From NCBI RefSeq assembly GCF_001654455.1, contig NZ_CP015772.1:1054001-1118000 (forward strand): a DNA stretch of 64,000 nt, given 5' to 3'. A model generated the notes under the pieces. That model was not told the DNA's origin. It saw nothing but the letters and a program-made list of their open reading frames with translations, and did not search any database. How positions within the stretch are numbered: the stretch's first letter is position 1; each line of letters starts with the position of its first letter. Both the position numbers and the translations under genes were made by a program. Source of the stretch: Niabella ginsenosidivorans (lineage in GTDB: Bacteria; Bacteroidota; Bacteroidia; Chitinophagales; Chitinophagaceae). Positions 24,932 through 35,663 of the stretch are shown piece after piece.

Positions 24932-25906
24932 TCAGGAGTTGTTCCCCGCTTTTTTTTCAGACTGTAGCGGTAATGTGCTGACCTCCTCTTCCTCAACAAC
25001 CGTTTTGAGGTGAACGGCGTAGCGGGAGGGCTGTATGCGCATCTTATACCGTTCCGCATAGGCTTCTGTGAACTCTGCCCCAAAATAGAGAATCAGTGAG
25101 GTATAATAGATCCATACCATCAGCACCACTACCGATCCTGCTGCGCCAAACACGGCCCCTGTATGGGTTTGTGTTATATAAAGCTGTATAATGTATTTGC
25201 CGATCATAAAGAGTATGGCGGTGAACCCTGCCCCGATGAGCGCCGGCTTCCATTTTAACCGCACATCGGGCAGCACCTTAAAAATAACGGCAAAGAGCAG
25301 CGTAATCACTATAAATGAAATGGCCAGACTGATGCCCTGGAACAGTAAAATGGATGAAAAAGGAAGGTATTGCTGCAGTTCTTGTTGAAGGGCTACCAGG
25401 AGGGAACTGATAACTAATGTGACCATCATTAAAAACCCCAGGGATATAATGAGCGAAAAGGATAACAGCCGGTTGGTGATGAATTTTTTCCATCCTTTTT
25501 TAGGTACGGCTTTTACATTCCATATGGTATTAATGCTGTCCTGGATCTCTGTAAAGACTGCCGTGGCACCAATAAAAAGAGAAATGATCCCGATGACGAG
25601 CGCTATAGTGCTTTTGCCGCTTAGCTTTGCCTCGGTTAAAAAACCCTCAATGGCTTTAGGAATTTTTTCATCGCCAAATAAACTGGTTAGCTGCGCAAAG
25701 AACTGCTGGTGAAAATCCTCTTTGTAAATAAGACTTACAGCGGCAATTAAAATCGTGAGCAGCGGCGTAATGGAGAACAGGGTCACATAGGCCAGTGAAG
25801 AGCTGAGCTTGGGTACTTTATCAGTAGAAAAGCCCTGCACAGCCGCTTTCAGCAATTCAAAAGTTTCTTTAAAAAAATAGTTTATCTTTTTTATAATGTT
25901 TGCCAT
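24932..25906 (-). CDS. YihY/BrkB family inner-membrane protein
   Basis: The 324-residue protein shows six predicted membrane helices and the family signatures SLAYVTLFSITPLLTILIA near residue 38, TAVFTEIQDSINTIWNVK near 114, and GSVVVLMVWIYYTSLILYFGAEFTEAY near 256 (shown as blocks). The family was once called ribonuclease BN, but it is now regarded as a membrane protein of unknown function, possibly a transporter. It is alone between the desaturase and the tamL gene. The cytoplasmic C-terminal tail is Glu-rich. Confidence 0.9.
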   Translation of the reverse strand: MANIIKKINYFFKETFELLKAAVQGFSTDKVPKLSSSLAYVTLFSITPLLTILIAAVSLIYKEDFHQQFFAQLTSLFGDEKIPKAIEGFLTEAKLSGKSTIALVIGIISLFIGATAVFTEIQDSINTIWNVKAVPKKGWKKFITNRLLSFSLIISLGFLMMVTLVISSLLVALQQELQQYLPFSSILLFQGISLAISFIVITLLFAVIFKVLPDVRLKWKPALIGAGFTAILFMIGKYIIQLYITQTHTGAVFGAAGSVVVLMVWIYYTSLILYFGAEFTEAYAERYKMRIQPSRYAVHLKTVVEEEEVSTLPLQSEKKAGNNS

Positions 25907-26134
25907 ATTGCTGTTATTAAACGATAAGATTGTTCAGACTTCCTGTTCACCACATAGATAGAGTTGCATAGCATCAATTGTCAAAATCAATAACGGTGCC
26001 AAGCGGATCATCGTATTTTCATAAAAGATGAAAATCTTTACTCTTTTCTGTCCATCTATACAAAAACTGATAAATTTCTCCCTTCCGGCAGCAGGGAAGG
26101 GGAGTAAAAAATTTAAACAGGTTCGGTCTTATTC

Positions 26135-28438
26135 TTAAAACGGATAACCGATGCCGATGTTAAAAATAAGATTTTGTTTCCGCCACCGGGAATTTCCAAA
26201 ATCAATCTCGTCAAATACCCAGCGCTGTCCCGGCGGAAGATAAGGCTTCCGGAATGGCATGGCAAGATCAAAGCGGATCACGAATATTTTTGCATCCACT
26301 CTGAGACCTACGCCACCGCCTACGGCGATCTGGCTGAGCGCGCTTGAAAATTTAAACTGGCCACCCGGGCGGCTGGTATCTTCCTTTGCCAGCCAGATAT
26401 TGCCTGCATCAATAAAAACGGCTCCCTGTATCACGCTGAATAATTTTGCCCGGAGCTCCGTGTTCAGCATTGCTTTTATATCGCCTCCCTGGTCTGCAAA
26501 AAGGTTCACACTATCGGGGTTGGGATTGATGTTAAATGTTCCGGGTCCCAGCGACCGGGAACGGAAGGCCCTTATATCATTACTTCCTCCTGCAAAGAAC
26601 TGGCGCACATAAGGCAGGGAAGTGCTGTTGCCATAAGGAATGCCATAGCCGATGTTGATCCTGTTGGCCCAGATGAGCCCGGGCTTTATTTTATAATAAT
26701 CGCGGAAATCCGCTTCCAGGCGCACAAACTGGTTGGTAGCGGTATTGAACAGTCTTTTTATACCATCCGGGTCTTTCTTCAAAAAGACATTGATCAGGTT
26801 ACCGGCCGTTTCCGCAGATCCTGTGAACAGAAAATTGTTCCTGCGTGCGGCCTGCACCTGGTTGGAATACGTATATGTATAATTGCTTCCTATTATAAAC
26901 TGGTTCTCAAAGTTGTTTTTTAATGTAGGCACCTGTTCCAGCATGTGTTTAAAGCTGTCTGTAGTATTGGCAGTGCGGATATAACTGATGGAAATAGGAT
27001 TGAGCGTGTGCTCATTATATTCATTGCCCTTCCAGATGTACCCGAACTCTCCCTGGCCGGAAAGCAATGTATAATAGTTGGCACGGTTTAACAGCTGGCT
27101 TCCGATGGTAATATGTGTTTTGGGCACATAAGCATTATAATTTTTAAAATTAAATATCGGGAACATAAAACGGGGAAACAACAGGCGTGCCTGTGCTCCC
27201 AGGGAATAGGAGGTGAGATTTTTTTGCTGGCCGCTGAATTGTTTTTCAAAACCACCGGACAAGCTGAGGTTGAGCTGTTCCGCCCCGCGGAAAACATTCT
27301 TGTTGGTATGGGTTACTTTTACTTCGGAGCCCACAAAGTTGTTGGATTTGCTGGTGCCTGTTACCGCTACAGAAAGCGAATTTTTTTTGGAGGAAGTTAA
27401 CAGGAAGTTCAGATCCAGCTGATCATTGGCGGGAACAGAATCCACCGGATTAAATTCCGCTTTTACAAAGCGGAAAGTGCCAATGTTCACCAGCCGGTTC
27501 AGGCTCAGCGAATGATCGGTACGGTTATAACGTTCTCCTTTGTGAAAGAAAATAAGATTATCAAAAAGCCGGGGTTTGTATTTATGGGTGGGATCATAGA
27601 TCTTAAAGTCCTTAAATATCACAGGTGCCGATTGCCTGGAGGAGGAATCCCTGCGAAGCGTATAATTCGGGTAAATGCTGATGTTCCTGATGTAATACGG
27701 ATGCAGCGCATCCAGGGGCGTATTCTTCTTTACGGTCAGGTCTATATCTACCTGGTCATTGCCAATGGTACTATCTGCCTGGAACAACAAAAAATCCGGG
27801 TTAAAATAAAAATAGCCCCTTTGCTTCAATACATCATCAATCCGTTCCCGTTCCAGTTTGAATATATCAAGATCGTAATAATCGCCTTTTTTTACAAGTG
27901 TTTTGTTTTTGCTGGAATCAATGATCGCCGTCAGCTCGCTGGTATCACCCGAAGGAAATTGAACCTGGTTGATCGTGTACCTGGGACCGGAGTAAATCGT
28001 ATAAACCATTTTACCGGTTTTGCCCTTTTCAACGGCTTCGCCGGAACCATCAGCCTGTAGAAAGCCTTTGCTGGTCATATAGCTCCGCATTACGTTTACA
28101 TTATTCGTCACTTTTACCTGGCTCATTAAAACCGGTGGTTCTCCCAGTTTATACTTTACCCAGTATTTGAACCCTTTTTTCTTTTTGGGCTCACTGACCA
28201 TATTATAAAATGCCAGCTTATAGCGCCAGCCCAGCAGCTTTTTATTGGGCACAGGCCTGGCCCTGCTTTCCAGCTCATTTTTAAATGTTTTCTGACCTTT
28301 TACTGCCGGTGTGTCCGGGTTCAGCCGTACAGTGGCGCCGGTATAAAGTACCTGCCCCGGTTGCAGCTTCCTGGTAGCACTGCAGGCAGCCAGGAGTACG
28401 GAGATGAGTAAAAGATATATAGAAAGATGCTTATTCAT
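26135..28438 (-). CDS. tamL: TamL: lipoprotein-type TamA/Omp85 outer-membrane assembly factor
   Basis: The start at 28438 (MNKHLSIY) is chosen because it gives a lipoprotein signal peptide (LLISVLLAAC, lipidated Cys); an upstream in-frame start at 28486 would bury it. About residues 25-380 contain POTRA-like domains, and about 390-767 form a 16-strand Omp85 barrel ending in IGYPF, a typical outer-membrane insertion signal. The block FFAGGSNDIRAFRSRSLGPG near 630 fits the conserved barrel region. TamL replaces TamA in Bacteroidota and works with TamB in moving or inserting envelope components. The first 8 bp overlap the 3' end of tamB, so translation is coupled. Confidence 0.9.
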   Translation of the reverse strand: MNKHLSIYLLLISVLLAACSATRKLQPGQVLYTGATVRLNPDTPAVKGQKTFKNELESRARPVPNKKLLGWRYKLAFYNMVSEPKKKKGFKYWVKYKLGEPPVLMSQVKVTNNVNVMRSYMTSKGFLQADGSGEAVEKGKTGKMVYTIYSGPRYTINQVQFPSGDTSELTAIIDSSKNKTLVKKGDYYDLDIFKLERERIDDVLKQRGYFYFNPDFLLFQADSTIGNDQVDIDLTVKKNTPLDALHPYYIRNISIYPNYTLRRDSSSRQSAPVIFKDFKIYDPTHKYKPRLFDNLIFFHKGERYNRTDHSLSLNRLVNIGTFRFVKAEFNPVDSVPANDQLDLNFLLTSSKKNSLSVAVTGTSKSNNFVGSEVKVTHTNKNVFRGAEQLNLSLSGGFEKQFSGQQKNLTSYSLGAQARLLFPRFMFPIFNFKNYNAYVPKTHITIGSQLLNRANYYTLLSGQGEFGYIWKGNEYNEHTLNPISISYIRTANTTDSFKHMLEQVPTLKNNFENQFIIGSNYTYTYSNQVQAARRNNFLFTGSAETAGNLINVFLKKDPDGIKRLFNTATNQFVRLEADFRDYYKIKPGLIWANRINIGYGIPYGNSTSLPYVRQFFAGGSNDIRAFRSRSLGPGTFNINPNPDSVNLFADQGGDIKAMLNTELRAKLFSVIQGAVFIDAGNIWLAKEDTSRPGGQFKFSSALSQIAVGGGVGLRVDAKIFVIRFDLAMPFRKPYLPPGQRWVFDEIDFGNSRWRKQNLIFNIGIGYPF

Positions 28439-31400
28439 TTGTTTTGTTTTGCTGATTGTTGCGAAGATTGTTCCTGCCGGCTGCATTTCTCCGGCTGCCT
28501 CTTTTCCTGAAGCTGTTGAACACTTCCCGGAACTTATTATAGTCTACTACAATCATAAAACCCACCCCGGTTTCAATGATCTCTCCTTCAATGATCCCTT
28601 CTGTCTGGTTACGCCGGTAGGCCCGCAGCCGGTACCTGCCGTCTCTTGACAAAAGATATTCAATATTTACATCGCTGGCCAGCTGTGTTGCATTCTGATT
28701 CTGATTGGCGCCTTCCAGATTAAAGTTATTGCCAACGGTCACGCTCAGACGATCATTCAGCAACCGTTTGGTGAAGGCTACATTCAGATCTGTTTTTGTT
28801 TGCTCTGTGCCCGTGGAATAATCTTCCTGGGAGGTGAGGTCAAAATTGACATCTACACCTTTTATCAGGTCAGCTGCCAGATTGTTCAGTTGCTGTGTCA
28901 GTAATTTGCTGACGCTCTGGCGTGCGATCATTCCTGCCGAAGTACCACCTGCCAGGCTTTCAAAAGGATTGTCGGATATAAAGCGGTTAAGCGCCAGCAG
29001 GGCAAAAACCTGCTTGTTTAATTCACTTTCGCTGCTGTTGACCTGCTGCAGGCGGGTGTACACAATACCGTTAAAGGCATTGCGCTCATTTTCCGGCATA
29101 TCTATCTGGAAGGAAATCTGGGGCTGCAGCAGTTCCCCCTTCATTTTCAGGTATACATAAAACGGGAGCTTTTGCTTATACATGGTTCGCTGGCTGGCGT
29201 CTGCGTTATCGAGCTGATCTGCGATCAGGTCTATGGCAGAAGTATTGATCTCGTATACTGCGGTAATATCCGCGTTGGCTTCTGTGGGAGCGCCTGTCCA
29301 GGTAATGGAGCTTCCCTGCTGGATCCTGAACGCCCTTTTTGCAAGCCCGCCAACGGTAAGGTTATAACTTCCATCAGAAATTTCATAGCGCCCTGTAAGC
29401 GTGGTGCGCCCGCTGGGGTCCATTTGCAGGCTGAGGTCTGCTTCTCCTTTTATCCGCAGCGCATCCCCGTTCTGCGGATCTACCACTACCGTAATTTCCG
29501 CTTCTTTATCAATAGTAAGATCCCCGGAAATATTCATTCCTTTAAGCGGGGAACGGGTAAGGCTGTCTACGTTGATCGATTCCCTGCCGTTAAACGGAGG
29601 TGCATCTTTGTCGATGAATTCCACAACGCCCTCCTGGCTTGATACGGTGGGGTCGCTTTCGGGTATTACAAATGTAAACTTGGTGCCTTTATTTATTTTA
29701 GCCTGCATGTTTGCGGTAGGCTTGTTCAGATCACCGGTGATCTTTGCATTGAGATTCATGTATACGGTTCCGTAAAACAGCTCATTGTCGGCTTCCGTTG
29801 AATTCATTACCCGGAAGTTATTGGCTCTTACTGAAAGATTAAAGCCCGGGTTGGAAAAACTTTTTGTTGTAATGGTTCCGTTGATGATAAAGGGCTGGTT
29901 GACGGAATCCCGGATGGTAAAATTGTTAAAGGATAAACCGGATTGTGTAAAATTGATGGTTTCATTTTTGAGCTGGTAATAACTGTTCAACTGTGTAATG
30001 TTCATCCCCGCATTTTTAAAGGTCAGTGCGCCCAAGATATCCGGTTTGCTTACGGCGCCTTTTACGGCAAGGTTCCCGGTCAGCAGTCCTTTGCCGTTAC
30101 GTACCTGGCCACCTGCCAGGCTTTCAATGTATTTGAGATCGATCCTGTTTACTGCCACGTTCAGATCAAGGGAGCTTTCCGGTTTTGTATAATAGAACCC
30201 GGTTATTTTAATATCATGAATACCGGTCAGAGCTACGTCCGCCTGGAAAGCATTTTCCGTATTGTTGTTTACTTTGATGGTTGCATTTCCCAGTTCGTCT
30301 TTCTGGTATCTTAACCGTTCAATGGAAAGGTCTGCTTCAAATTTCGGGTTGGTGGCTATGTCTTTTACGTCAACCGTTCCGTTCAGCTTTCCACCTACCA
30401 TTGCTGTATCCTGTTCTGCATACCGGGTCAGGGTTTCCAGCATAAAATCAGTGAACCTTACATTGATGGGTGCGTTGGGCTGCTCTGTCTGGCTGTTTAC
30501 GGAAAGTGCCTGCCCGCTATTGCTAATATCGAAATGACGTATATAGATGCCGGCTTTTCCATACTGGATCAGGTTATCCTGCGCCACTTTCCAGGGATCA
30601 TAATTCAAAATGAGCTTTTGCGGATCAAGGCTGAATTTGTAAGTTTCGTTCTCCGCTTTAAAATTGCCTCCGATCCTGTATTTGTTCTGGTCCTTGCTAT
30701 CTCTTAAAAAGAGGTCTACCCCCAGGCTGTTGTTCGCTGCGCTTCCGCTTATTTCGGAATTGTATAAATTAATGGAGGGGCTGTTGAAGTTTTTAATGGT
30801 TAACGCATAATCCAGGCGCGCTGTGTCTTTATTGGACGCATTGAGGGCAATGTTTTTGATATCAAAGCTGTCATAGACCACGTGCGGGAAGCTGGCATTG
30901 AGCTGCAAACTGTCGGCTGCGGTATTGATCAGCCCGCTGATGCTTGATGGCGCCAGGGTAGTGAGCGAAGGCACAAATTTCTGGATCAGTTCAGGGTTTA
31001 GCAGGTTGATGCTGAATTGCATACGCTGCGGTGCGATCTTTTTTGAAGCCGCAAAGGCGTAATACCTGTTGAGCTGGTTGATAAATGCCTGCCCGATCTG
31101 TGTCAGCTGGTATTGACCGTCAAAGTTTGCGGTAAGGAAGTCAGAGTTCACGGCCAGATGATTGTGCTCTTTGGTAGCTTCTGCAACAAGACTCAGGGTA
31201 TCTATATTGTAAATGGTTCCGTTGGTACCGATCTGCACACTGTTCAAAGAGGCCGTACCGTTCAGGTGATCCGGGTTAACAGAGCTAAAATCTACGGTTA
31301 CCAATCCTGCCAGCTTTAATTCGTCCTTATAAAAATTCAGCTTCTGAAGATCCAGGTTCTTCAGATCGATCGTTCCTTTTATAGATGGTTCTTTGCCGCC

Positions 31401-33467
31401 AAGGCCTATTTCAGAGCTGAGTGTAAAATGCGCATTGGAATCTGTGCTGGCCGCATCGATGCTGGCGGTGTTGCCTGCATAGGAACCGTCCAGTTTAATA
31501 TCATGATAGTCATATTTATTGTATTGCGCATGATAAATGGTGCCATCCAGCTTTGCATTGAGGGTTTTGGGGTTCAGGCTGCGGCCATGAACATTTGCCA
31601 GCAGGGAAACACGGCCTATCTGGTCCTGCTGTTTTAATAAGCGCCCCAGGTTAAAATTATCCAGCTGTAGCTTGGCCCTGTATACTTCCCGGTTTTTTGG
31701 CCCTCCCATGGCTGCCTGCAGTTTGGCACCACCCATATCTGTTTTTACATTCAGTGCCGTGCTGAAGTTGGTCATGCTGCCATTAAAATTACCGGTTGCC
31801 GTTATATAGCCCGGCAGCTCAATGCTTGCGGGCAGCGCCGTTTTGGGAACCAGTGAAAAGATATCGGCTTTGGAGGTCTGCAGTTTCCGGATATTTATAT
31901 TGAACACGCTTTTATCCATATCGGGCAATCCTTTGATATGGCCCGCGATGTCAATATGAGTATTTTTCAGCCCGTTCACCTGCAGTTTTTCAATCGCAAG
32001 ATCACTTAAATACCCTGTAAAAGCTGCTGCCAGGTTGATGCGCTGGTTCTGGTAGCTGGCGGGTACGCTGGCCGACAGATAGCTGAGGTCCTGCATCCCG
32101 ATGGTCGTGTTCCGGAACTGTACATCCATTTTTACTTTTTCGGGGTGTTTGCTCAGGTCATCCTTAGCCGTATAGGTTAAAAGGCTGTTGTTGTCTATCT
32201 GCGTATAAGGCGTTTTCAGCAGGAAGTCGGCTACTTTTATCTGATGATCGTTATAGGCAACCGTTCCTTTAAGATCATTTACTGTAAAGCCGCTGCTGTC
32301 TTTTAACTTTCCACCAAGGAGCTTCGCCTGAATGCCCGCGCTGTCCAGGGCAATATCGCTGCCGGTGATCCCGAGCCCGGTAATGTTCAGGTGGTTAAAA
32401 TCCAGGTGACCGGGTGTGGTGGGCGCCGAAAGATCATCATACCGGATATTGTTGTTGGCAAGAATGATCTTATTCAGGTAAAGACTGAATGCATTATTAC
32501 TGGTACTGTCCGCAGCAGTTTTTACGGCTTTTTCATTGGAGGGAGTGGGGCGGTAGGCAAAATGGGCCACTGAGTTCTGTAATAAGACATCGGAAGACTG
32601 ATATTTGCCATGGGTCAGATCAATCAGCAGGTCCTTTAAGGTAAATTCATCGAGGCCCAGCAAAGCCCGCATATCTGAAAGCCCGTCGTTATATTTCAGG
32701 TTCACTTTATTAAAGGACAGGTTCCCGAACTCGATCAGCGGTAGCTGCCCGCCTTTTTCTGCTTCTGTTTTGTCAATACTGGAATCTACCTGCTGCTGCA
32801 GCACAGTTAAAGGCTTGTTCTGATAGTAATGAAGATCCGTATTGGTAAGCGCCAGGTCATTCAATGCATAATGCATATGGTCTATGTCAAAGGTCTTCAC
32901 CTTTGCTTTAAGACTGCCCAGCAGGATACCTGCATCATTCCCCGCAACGTCATCTTTAAAAGTAATACGGATATCATTGAATGCGATCCTGTTCAGTCTG
33001 AATTTTAAAGCGGAAGTGGTATCCTTTTTTTCTTCTTTTGGTGTTTTTTCTTCATCAGATACCAGGGAATCTACCAGGAACTGATAATTAAAAACCGTGT
33101 CAGGGTGCAGCCGGTGCACATAGGCCCTCACGGTGTTCAGCTCAATATCACTGATCTCTACTCGGTTGGATAATAAAGCAAGCATGTCGATATTAACTCC
33201 CAGCTTCTCTGCATACAGCAAGGTGTCCTTTTTTTTATCGGCAACATACAGCTTGTTTAATTCCAGGTCTTTTGGAAAGCCGATGCGGATGCGCTCGAGG
33301 CTGATCTCGGTATCCGTTTTTTTCTTCAGGTACTGTACTACCTTATCCTTTATAAAATTCTGAACAAAGGGCAGGTTTAAGGAAAGAACAAGAAGGATGA
33401 TAAGCACAAGAATGCTTATAATGATCCGTAAAACTATTTTCAGTCCTTTTTTTATTGTTTTGTTCAA
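28431..33467 (-). CDS. tamB: TamB-like translocation and assembly protein
   Basis: This 1678-residue protein has one N-terminal membrane anchor (about residues 8-33), an AsmA-like start (KKTDTEISLERIRIGFPKDL near 47), long beta-helical repeats through the centre, and a C-terminal DUF490 region (about 1180-1640) with the FALLALNRFISDNPFESL block near 1488 (shown as part). It would form a hydrophobic groove across the periplasm that hands lipids or barrel proteins to TamL. It lies directly upstream of tamL with an 8-bp overlap, which confirms the TamB-TamL pair. The length is at the upper range for the family, as is usual in Bacteroidota. Confidence 0.93.
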   Translation of the reverse strand: MNKTIKKGLKIVLRIIISILVLIILLVLSLNLPFVQNFIKDKVVQYLKKKTDTEISLERIRIGFPKDLELNKLYVADKKKDTLLYAEKLGVNIDMLALLSNRVEISDIELNTVRAYVHRLHPDTVFNYQFLVDSLVSDEEKTPKEEKKDTTSALKFRLNRIAFNDIRITFKDDVAGNDAGILLGSLKAKVKTFDIDHMHYALNDLALTNTDLHYYQNKPLTVLQQQVDSSIDKTEAEKGGQLPLIEFGNLSFNKVNLKYNDGLSDMRALLGLDEFTLKDLLIDLTHGKYQSSDVLLQNSVAHFAYRPTPSNEKAVKTAADSTSNNAFSLYLNKIILANNNIRYDDLSAPTTPGHLDFNHLNITGLGITGSDIALDSAGIQAKLLGGKLKDSSGFTVNDLKGTVAYNDHQIKVADFLLKTPYTQIDNNSLLTYTAKDDLSKHPEKVKMDVQFRNTTIGMQDLSYLSASVPASYQNQRINLAAAFTGYLSDLAIEKLQVNGLKNTHIDIAGHIKGLPDMDKSVFNINIRKLQTSKADIFSLVPKTALPASIELPGYITATGNFNGSMTNFSTALNVKTDMGGAKLQAAMGGPKNREVYRAKLQLDNFNLGRLLKQQDQIGRVSLLANVHGRSLNPKTLNAKLDGTIYHAQYNKYDYHDIKLDGSYAGNTASIDAASTDSNAHFTLSSEIGLGGKEPSIKGTIDLKNLDLQKLNFYKDELKLAGLVTVDFSSVNPDHLNGTASLNSVQIGTNGTIYNIDTLSLVAEATKEHNHLAVNSDFLTANFDGQYQLTQIGQAFINQLNRYYAFAASKKIAPQRMQFSINLLNPELIQKFVPSLTTLAPSSISGLINTAADSLQLNASFPHVVYDSFDIKNIALNASNKDTARLDYALTIKNFNSPSINLYNSEISGSAANNSLGVDLFLRDSKDQNKYRIGGNFKAENETYKFSLDPQKLILNYDPWKVAQDNLIQYGKAGIYIRHFDISNSGQALSVNSQTEQPNAPINVRFTDFMLETLTRYAEQDTAMVGGKLNGTVDVKDIATNPKFEADLSIERLRYQKDELGNATIKVNNNTENAFQADVALTGIHDIKITGFYYTKPESSLDLNVAVNRIDLKYIESLAGGQVRNGKGLLTGNLAVKGAVSKPDILGALTFKNAGMNITQLNSYYQLKNETINFTQSGLSFNNFTIRDSVNQPFIINGTITTKSFSNPGFNLSVRANNFRVMNSTEADNELFYGTVYMNLNAKITGDLNKPTANMQAKINKGTKFTFVIPESDPTVSSQEGVVEFIDKDAPPFNGRESINVDSLTRSPLKGMNISGDLTIDKEAEITVVVDPQNGDALRIKGEADLSLQMDPSGRTTLTGRYEISDGSYNLTVGGLAKRAFRIQQGSSITWTGAPTEANADITAVYEINTSAIDLIADQLDNADASQRTMYKQKLPFYVYLKMKGELLQPQISFQIDMPENERNAFNGIVYTRLQQVNSSESELNKQVFALLALNRFISDNPFESLAGGTSAGMIARQSVSKLLTQQLNNLAADLIKGVDVNFDLTSQEDYSTGTEQTKTDLNVAFTKRLLNDRLSVTVGNNFNLEGANQNQNATQLASDVNIEYLLSRDGRYRLRAYRRNQTEGIIEGEIIETGVGFMIVVDYNKFREVFNSFRKRGSRRNAAGRNNLRNNQQNKTNE

Positions 33468-33847
33468 GTGATGAATGGGTTGGTTAAAGTTTGCTGCCCG
33501 GCGATAATTGCAAACCTAATAGATTTCCTCCTTTTTTGTATGGAATCAGGCTGCTAATTTCCTTAATAAGGAAACAAAATCCATGCTGGATTTATTTATC
33601 GGAAGTTATTGTAGCAGAAGTGTATATATTAATTAAAAATATATTTACGGTTACAAGCCTGGTTGAATGCAGCTGTCTTTAAAAAACATCCCGGGCCGGT
33701 CAAACGCCGGAGATTGTATTTGAATTTTCTTTATACGGAACTAATGCTGCAATGACCAGCACTGCAAAACTGCAAAGTAGCTTTGAGCACCTTCCGGATA
33801 ATGCACCGTTAAAAAGTTCCGTATCTTAGCAGCAATCAGATTTTTAT
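33468..33847. other. Divergent intergenic region between tamB and the fucosidase gene
   Basis: No gene is supported in these 380 bp. On the minus strand TAGGTTTG (33518 down to 33511) fits a -7 box for tamB, with no clear -33 box. A 7-bp inverted repeat TTTCCTT-AAT-AAGGAAA lies at 33558-33574. The TATCTTAG at 33822-33829 resembles a degenerate -7 box for the fucosidase gene. Confidence 0.4.
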
Positions 33848-35650
33848 ATGAAGTTCAGGATCGCCTTTTGCTTTTTGCTGTTGTTTCCCGTATCTTTTTC
33901 GTCCAGCGCTCAAAGGGCTTTACCCCCGGAACAAAGGGTAAAATGGTTTTCAGATGCCCGGTTCGGGATGTTTATTCACTGGGGACTTTACAGCGCTGCG
34001 GAAGGCATCTGGAAAGGGGAGCGCCTGCGTAACGGAAACAATTATGCAGAATGGATCCGTTACCGCAACCGTATTTCAAAAGAAGAATACGGCAGCCTGG
34101 CCGGCAGGTTCAACTGGAATAAGATCAACCCCGAAGAATGGGTACTGCTTGCAAAAAAAGCGGGCATGAAGTATATTATCATTACCGCCAAGCATCATGA
34201 CGGCGTTGCGATCTGGAATTCCCGGGTAAGCGATTATAACCTGAGCCGGCTGAGCCATACCAGCCGGGATGTACTGAAAGAACTGGCGGCTGCCTGTAAA
34301 AAACATGGTATGAAGCTGGGCTTTTATTATTCGCACTGGCTGGACTGGGAACACCCGTACGGATGGGATCATAACCGGGAGCTTGCCAAAAATATAACCG
34401 GCAAAGAATATAATAAATACTGGCAGGAAAAAGTACTGCCACAGTTGCGGGAACTGCTGACCAATTACGGGGAGGTGGCCATGCTCTGGTTTGATATGTG
34501 GGTAAATTATAAAAGCACAGTAGTGCAGAAAGAACAACTGGAGCAGGTCATAAAACTCGTGCGGGAACTGCAGCCTAATTGTCTCATCAATTCGCGCCTG
34601 GGCCTGCCGGCCGGTAATCCGGATATTGATTTTGAAACGATGGGCGATAATGAGTTGGGCGCCGTATACCAGGATCATCCCTGGGAAACCTCCGGTACCA
34701 TTGCGCACAGCTGGGGATACAATGCACTGGAAAATCAATGGAAATCGACCAGCCAGCTGCTGCAGTCACTGATCGGGAATGTGAGTTTGAATGGGGGCTT
34801 TACTTTGAACATTGGCCCGCGGGCAGACGGTTCGGTCTCTTATGAAGGCATCCGCCGTCTGGATGATATGGGCAAATGGCTTGCAAAGAACGGGGAATCG
34901 GTTTACGGGTGTACAGGGCTGACGTTGCGGCCCGGCCAGCATGATTGGGGAAGGATCACCACCAGAATGACAACTGGCAATCAACAGGTGGTTTACCTGC
35001 AGGTGTATAACTGGCCGCTGGATGGGGTCTTAAGGCTGACCGGCATCTTATCAAGACCGGAAAAAGCGGAGCTGATCACCGATGCGGGAAAACAACCCCT
35101 GCATGTTACACAAAACGGCCCGTTGACCCATATCCAGTTGCCCGGTAAAGCAGGAGATCCTTTTGTCAGTACGATCGCTTTACAATATGCACAGCCGGTA
35201 GAACTGGATGAAGAGGTGGTTGCAGAATCGACCTTTGGTGGTTTTGCGCTGAATAGTGAAAACGTTTGGGACAACAGGGTACAGTACCAACTGATAAAAT
35301 ATGATGGCTTGCGGCCAACGCACCTGGTAATGGACAAGGCCGGAACAGTTACCTGGGAGTTTTATGCACCTGAAGCCGGGAACTATACGGTTGATCTTTC
35401 TTATCATAACAGCTCAAAGGAAAATATGGCCATTACAATAGCTGCAGCAGATCAGCAGTTGCTGCAGCAATTGAAGCCTACCGGGAAAGTAGTGGTAGAA
35501 CCGCATGATAGCTATACCGATGAGTTTATAGACAGCCCTGCGGGTACCTTTCATTTTTCCCGGGCGGGATTTTACCAGGTTACGCTGAAGCTGGATCCCG
35601 GAGCTGGGCAGCGGCTGCTTTTTAACCGGATCTGGCTCAGTAGAAAATAA
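33848..35650 (+). CDS. GH29 alpha-L-fucosidase, secreted
   Basis: The signal peptide ends near residue 21. The TIM-barrel domain shows the FGMFIHWG block near 39, KHHDG at 115-119, GFYYSHWLDW near 158, and the nucleophile Asp216 in LWFDMW. The likely acid/base lies in the following region (about 270-300). The C-terminal part (about 360-600) has two beta-sandwich domains that may bind sugar. GH29 enzymes remove alpha-L-fucose from host or plant glycans. The gene is alone, separate from the main polysaccharide locus, and converges with an FAD oxidoreductase gene after 13 bp. Confidence 0.92.
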   Translation: MKFRIAFCFLLLFPVSFSSSAQRALPPEQRVKWFSDARFGMFIHWGLYSAAEGIWKGERLRNGNNYAEWIRYRNRISKEEYGSLAGRFNWNKINPEEWVLLAKKAGMKYIIITAKHHDGVAIWNSRVSDYNLSRLSHTSRDVLKELAAACKKHGMKLGFYYSHWLDWEHPYGWDHNRELAKNITGKEYNKYWQEKVLPQLRELLTNYGEVAMLWFDMWVNYKSTVVQKEQLEQVIKLVRELQPNCLINSRLGLPAGNPDIDFETMGDNELGAVYQDHPWETSGTIAHSWGYNALENQWKSTSQLLQSLIGNVSLNGGFTLNIGPRADGSVSYEGIRRLDDMGKWLAKNGESVYGCTGLTLRPGQHDWGRITTRMTTGNQQVVYLQVYNWPLDGVLRLTGILSRPEKAELITDAGKQPLHVTQNGPLTHIQLPGKAGDPFVSTIALQYAQPVELDEEVVAESTFGGFALNSENVWDNRVQYQLIKYDGLRPTHLVMDKAGTVTWEFYAPEAGNYTVDLSYHNSSKENMAITIAAADQQLLQQLKPTGKVVVEPHDSYTDEFIDSPAGTFHFSRAGFYQVTLKLDPGAGQRLLFNRIWLSRK

Positions 35651-35663
35651 AGTCCTGGCAGTG

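Noticed and set aside
27512-28060. 182-codon plus-strand ORF inside tamL
   Set aside because: It is antisense to POTRA-encoding sequence, with no domain and no promoter; a shadow frame.
34076-34738. 220-codon minus-strand ORF within the fucosidase gene
   Set aside because: It is antisense to the conserved GH29 barrel and has no independent start context or domain.
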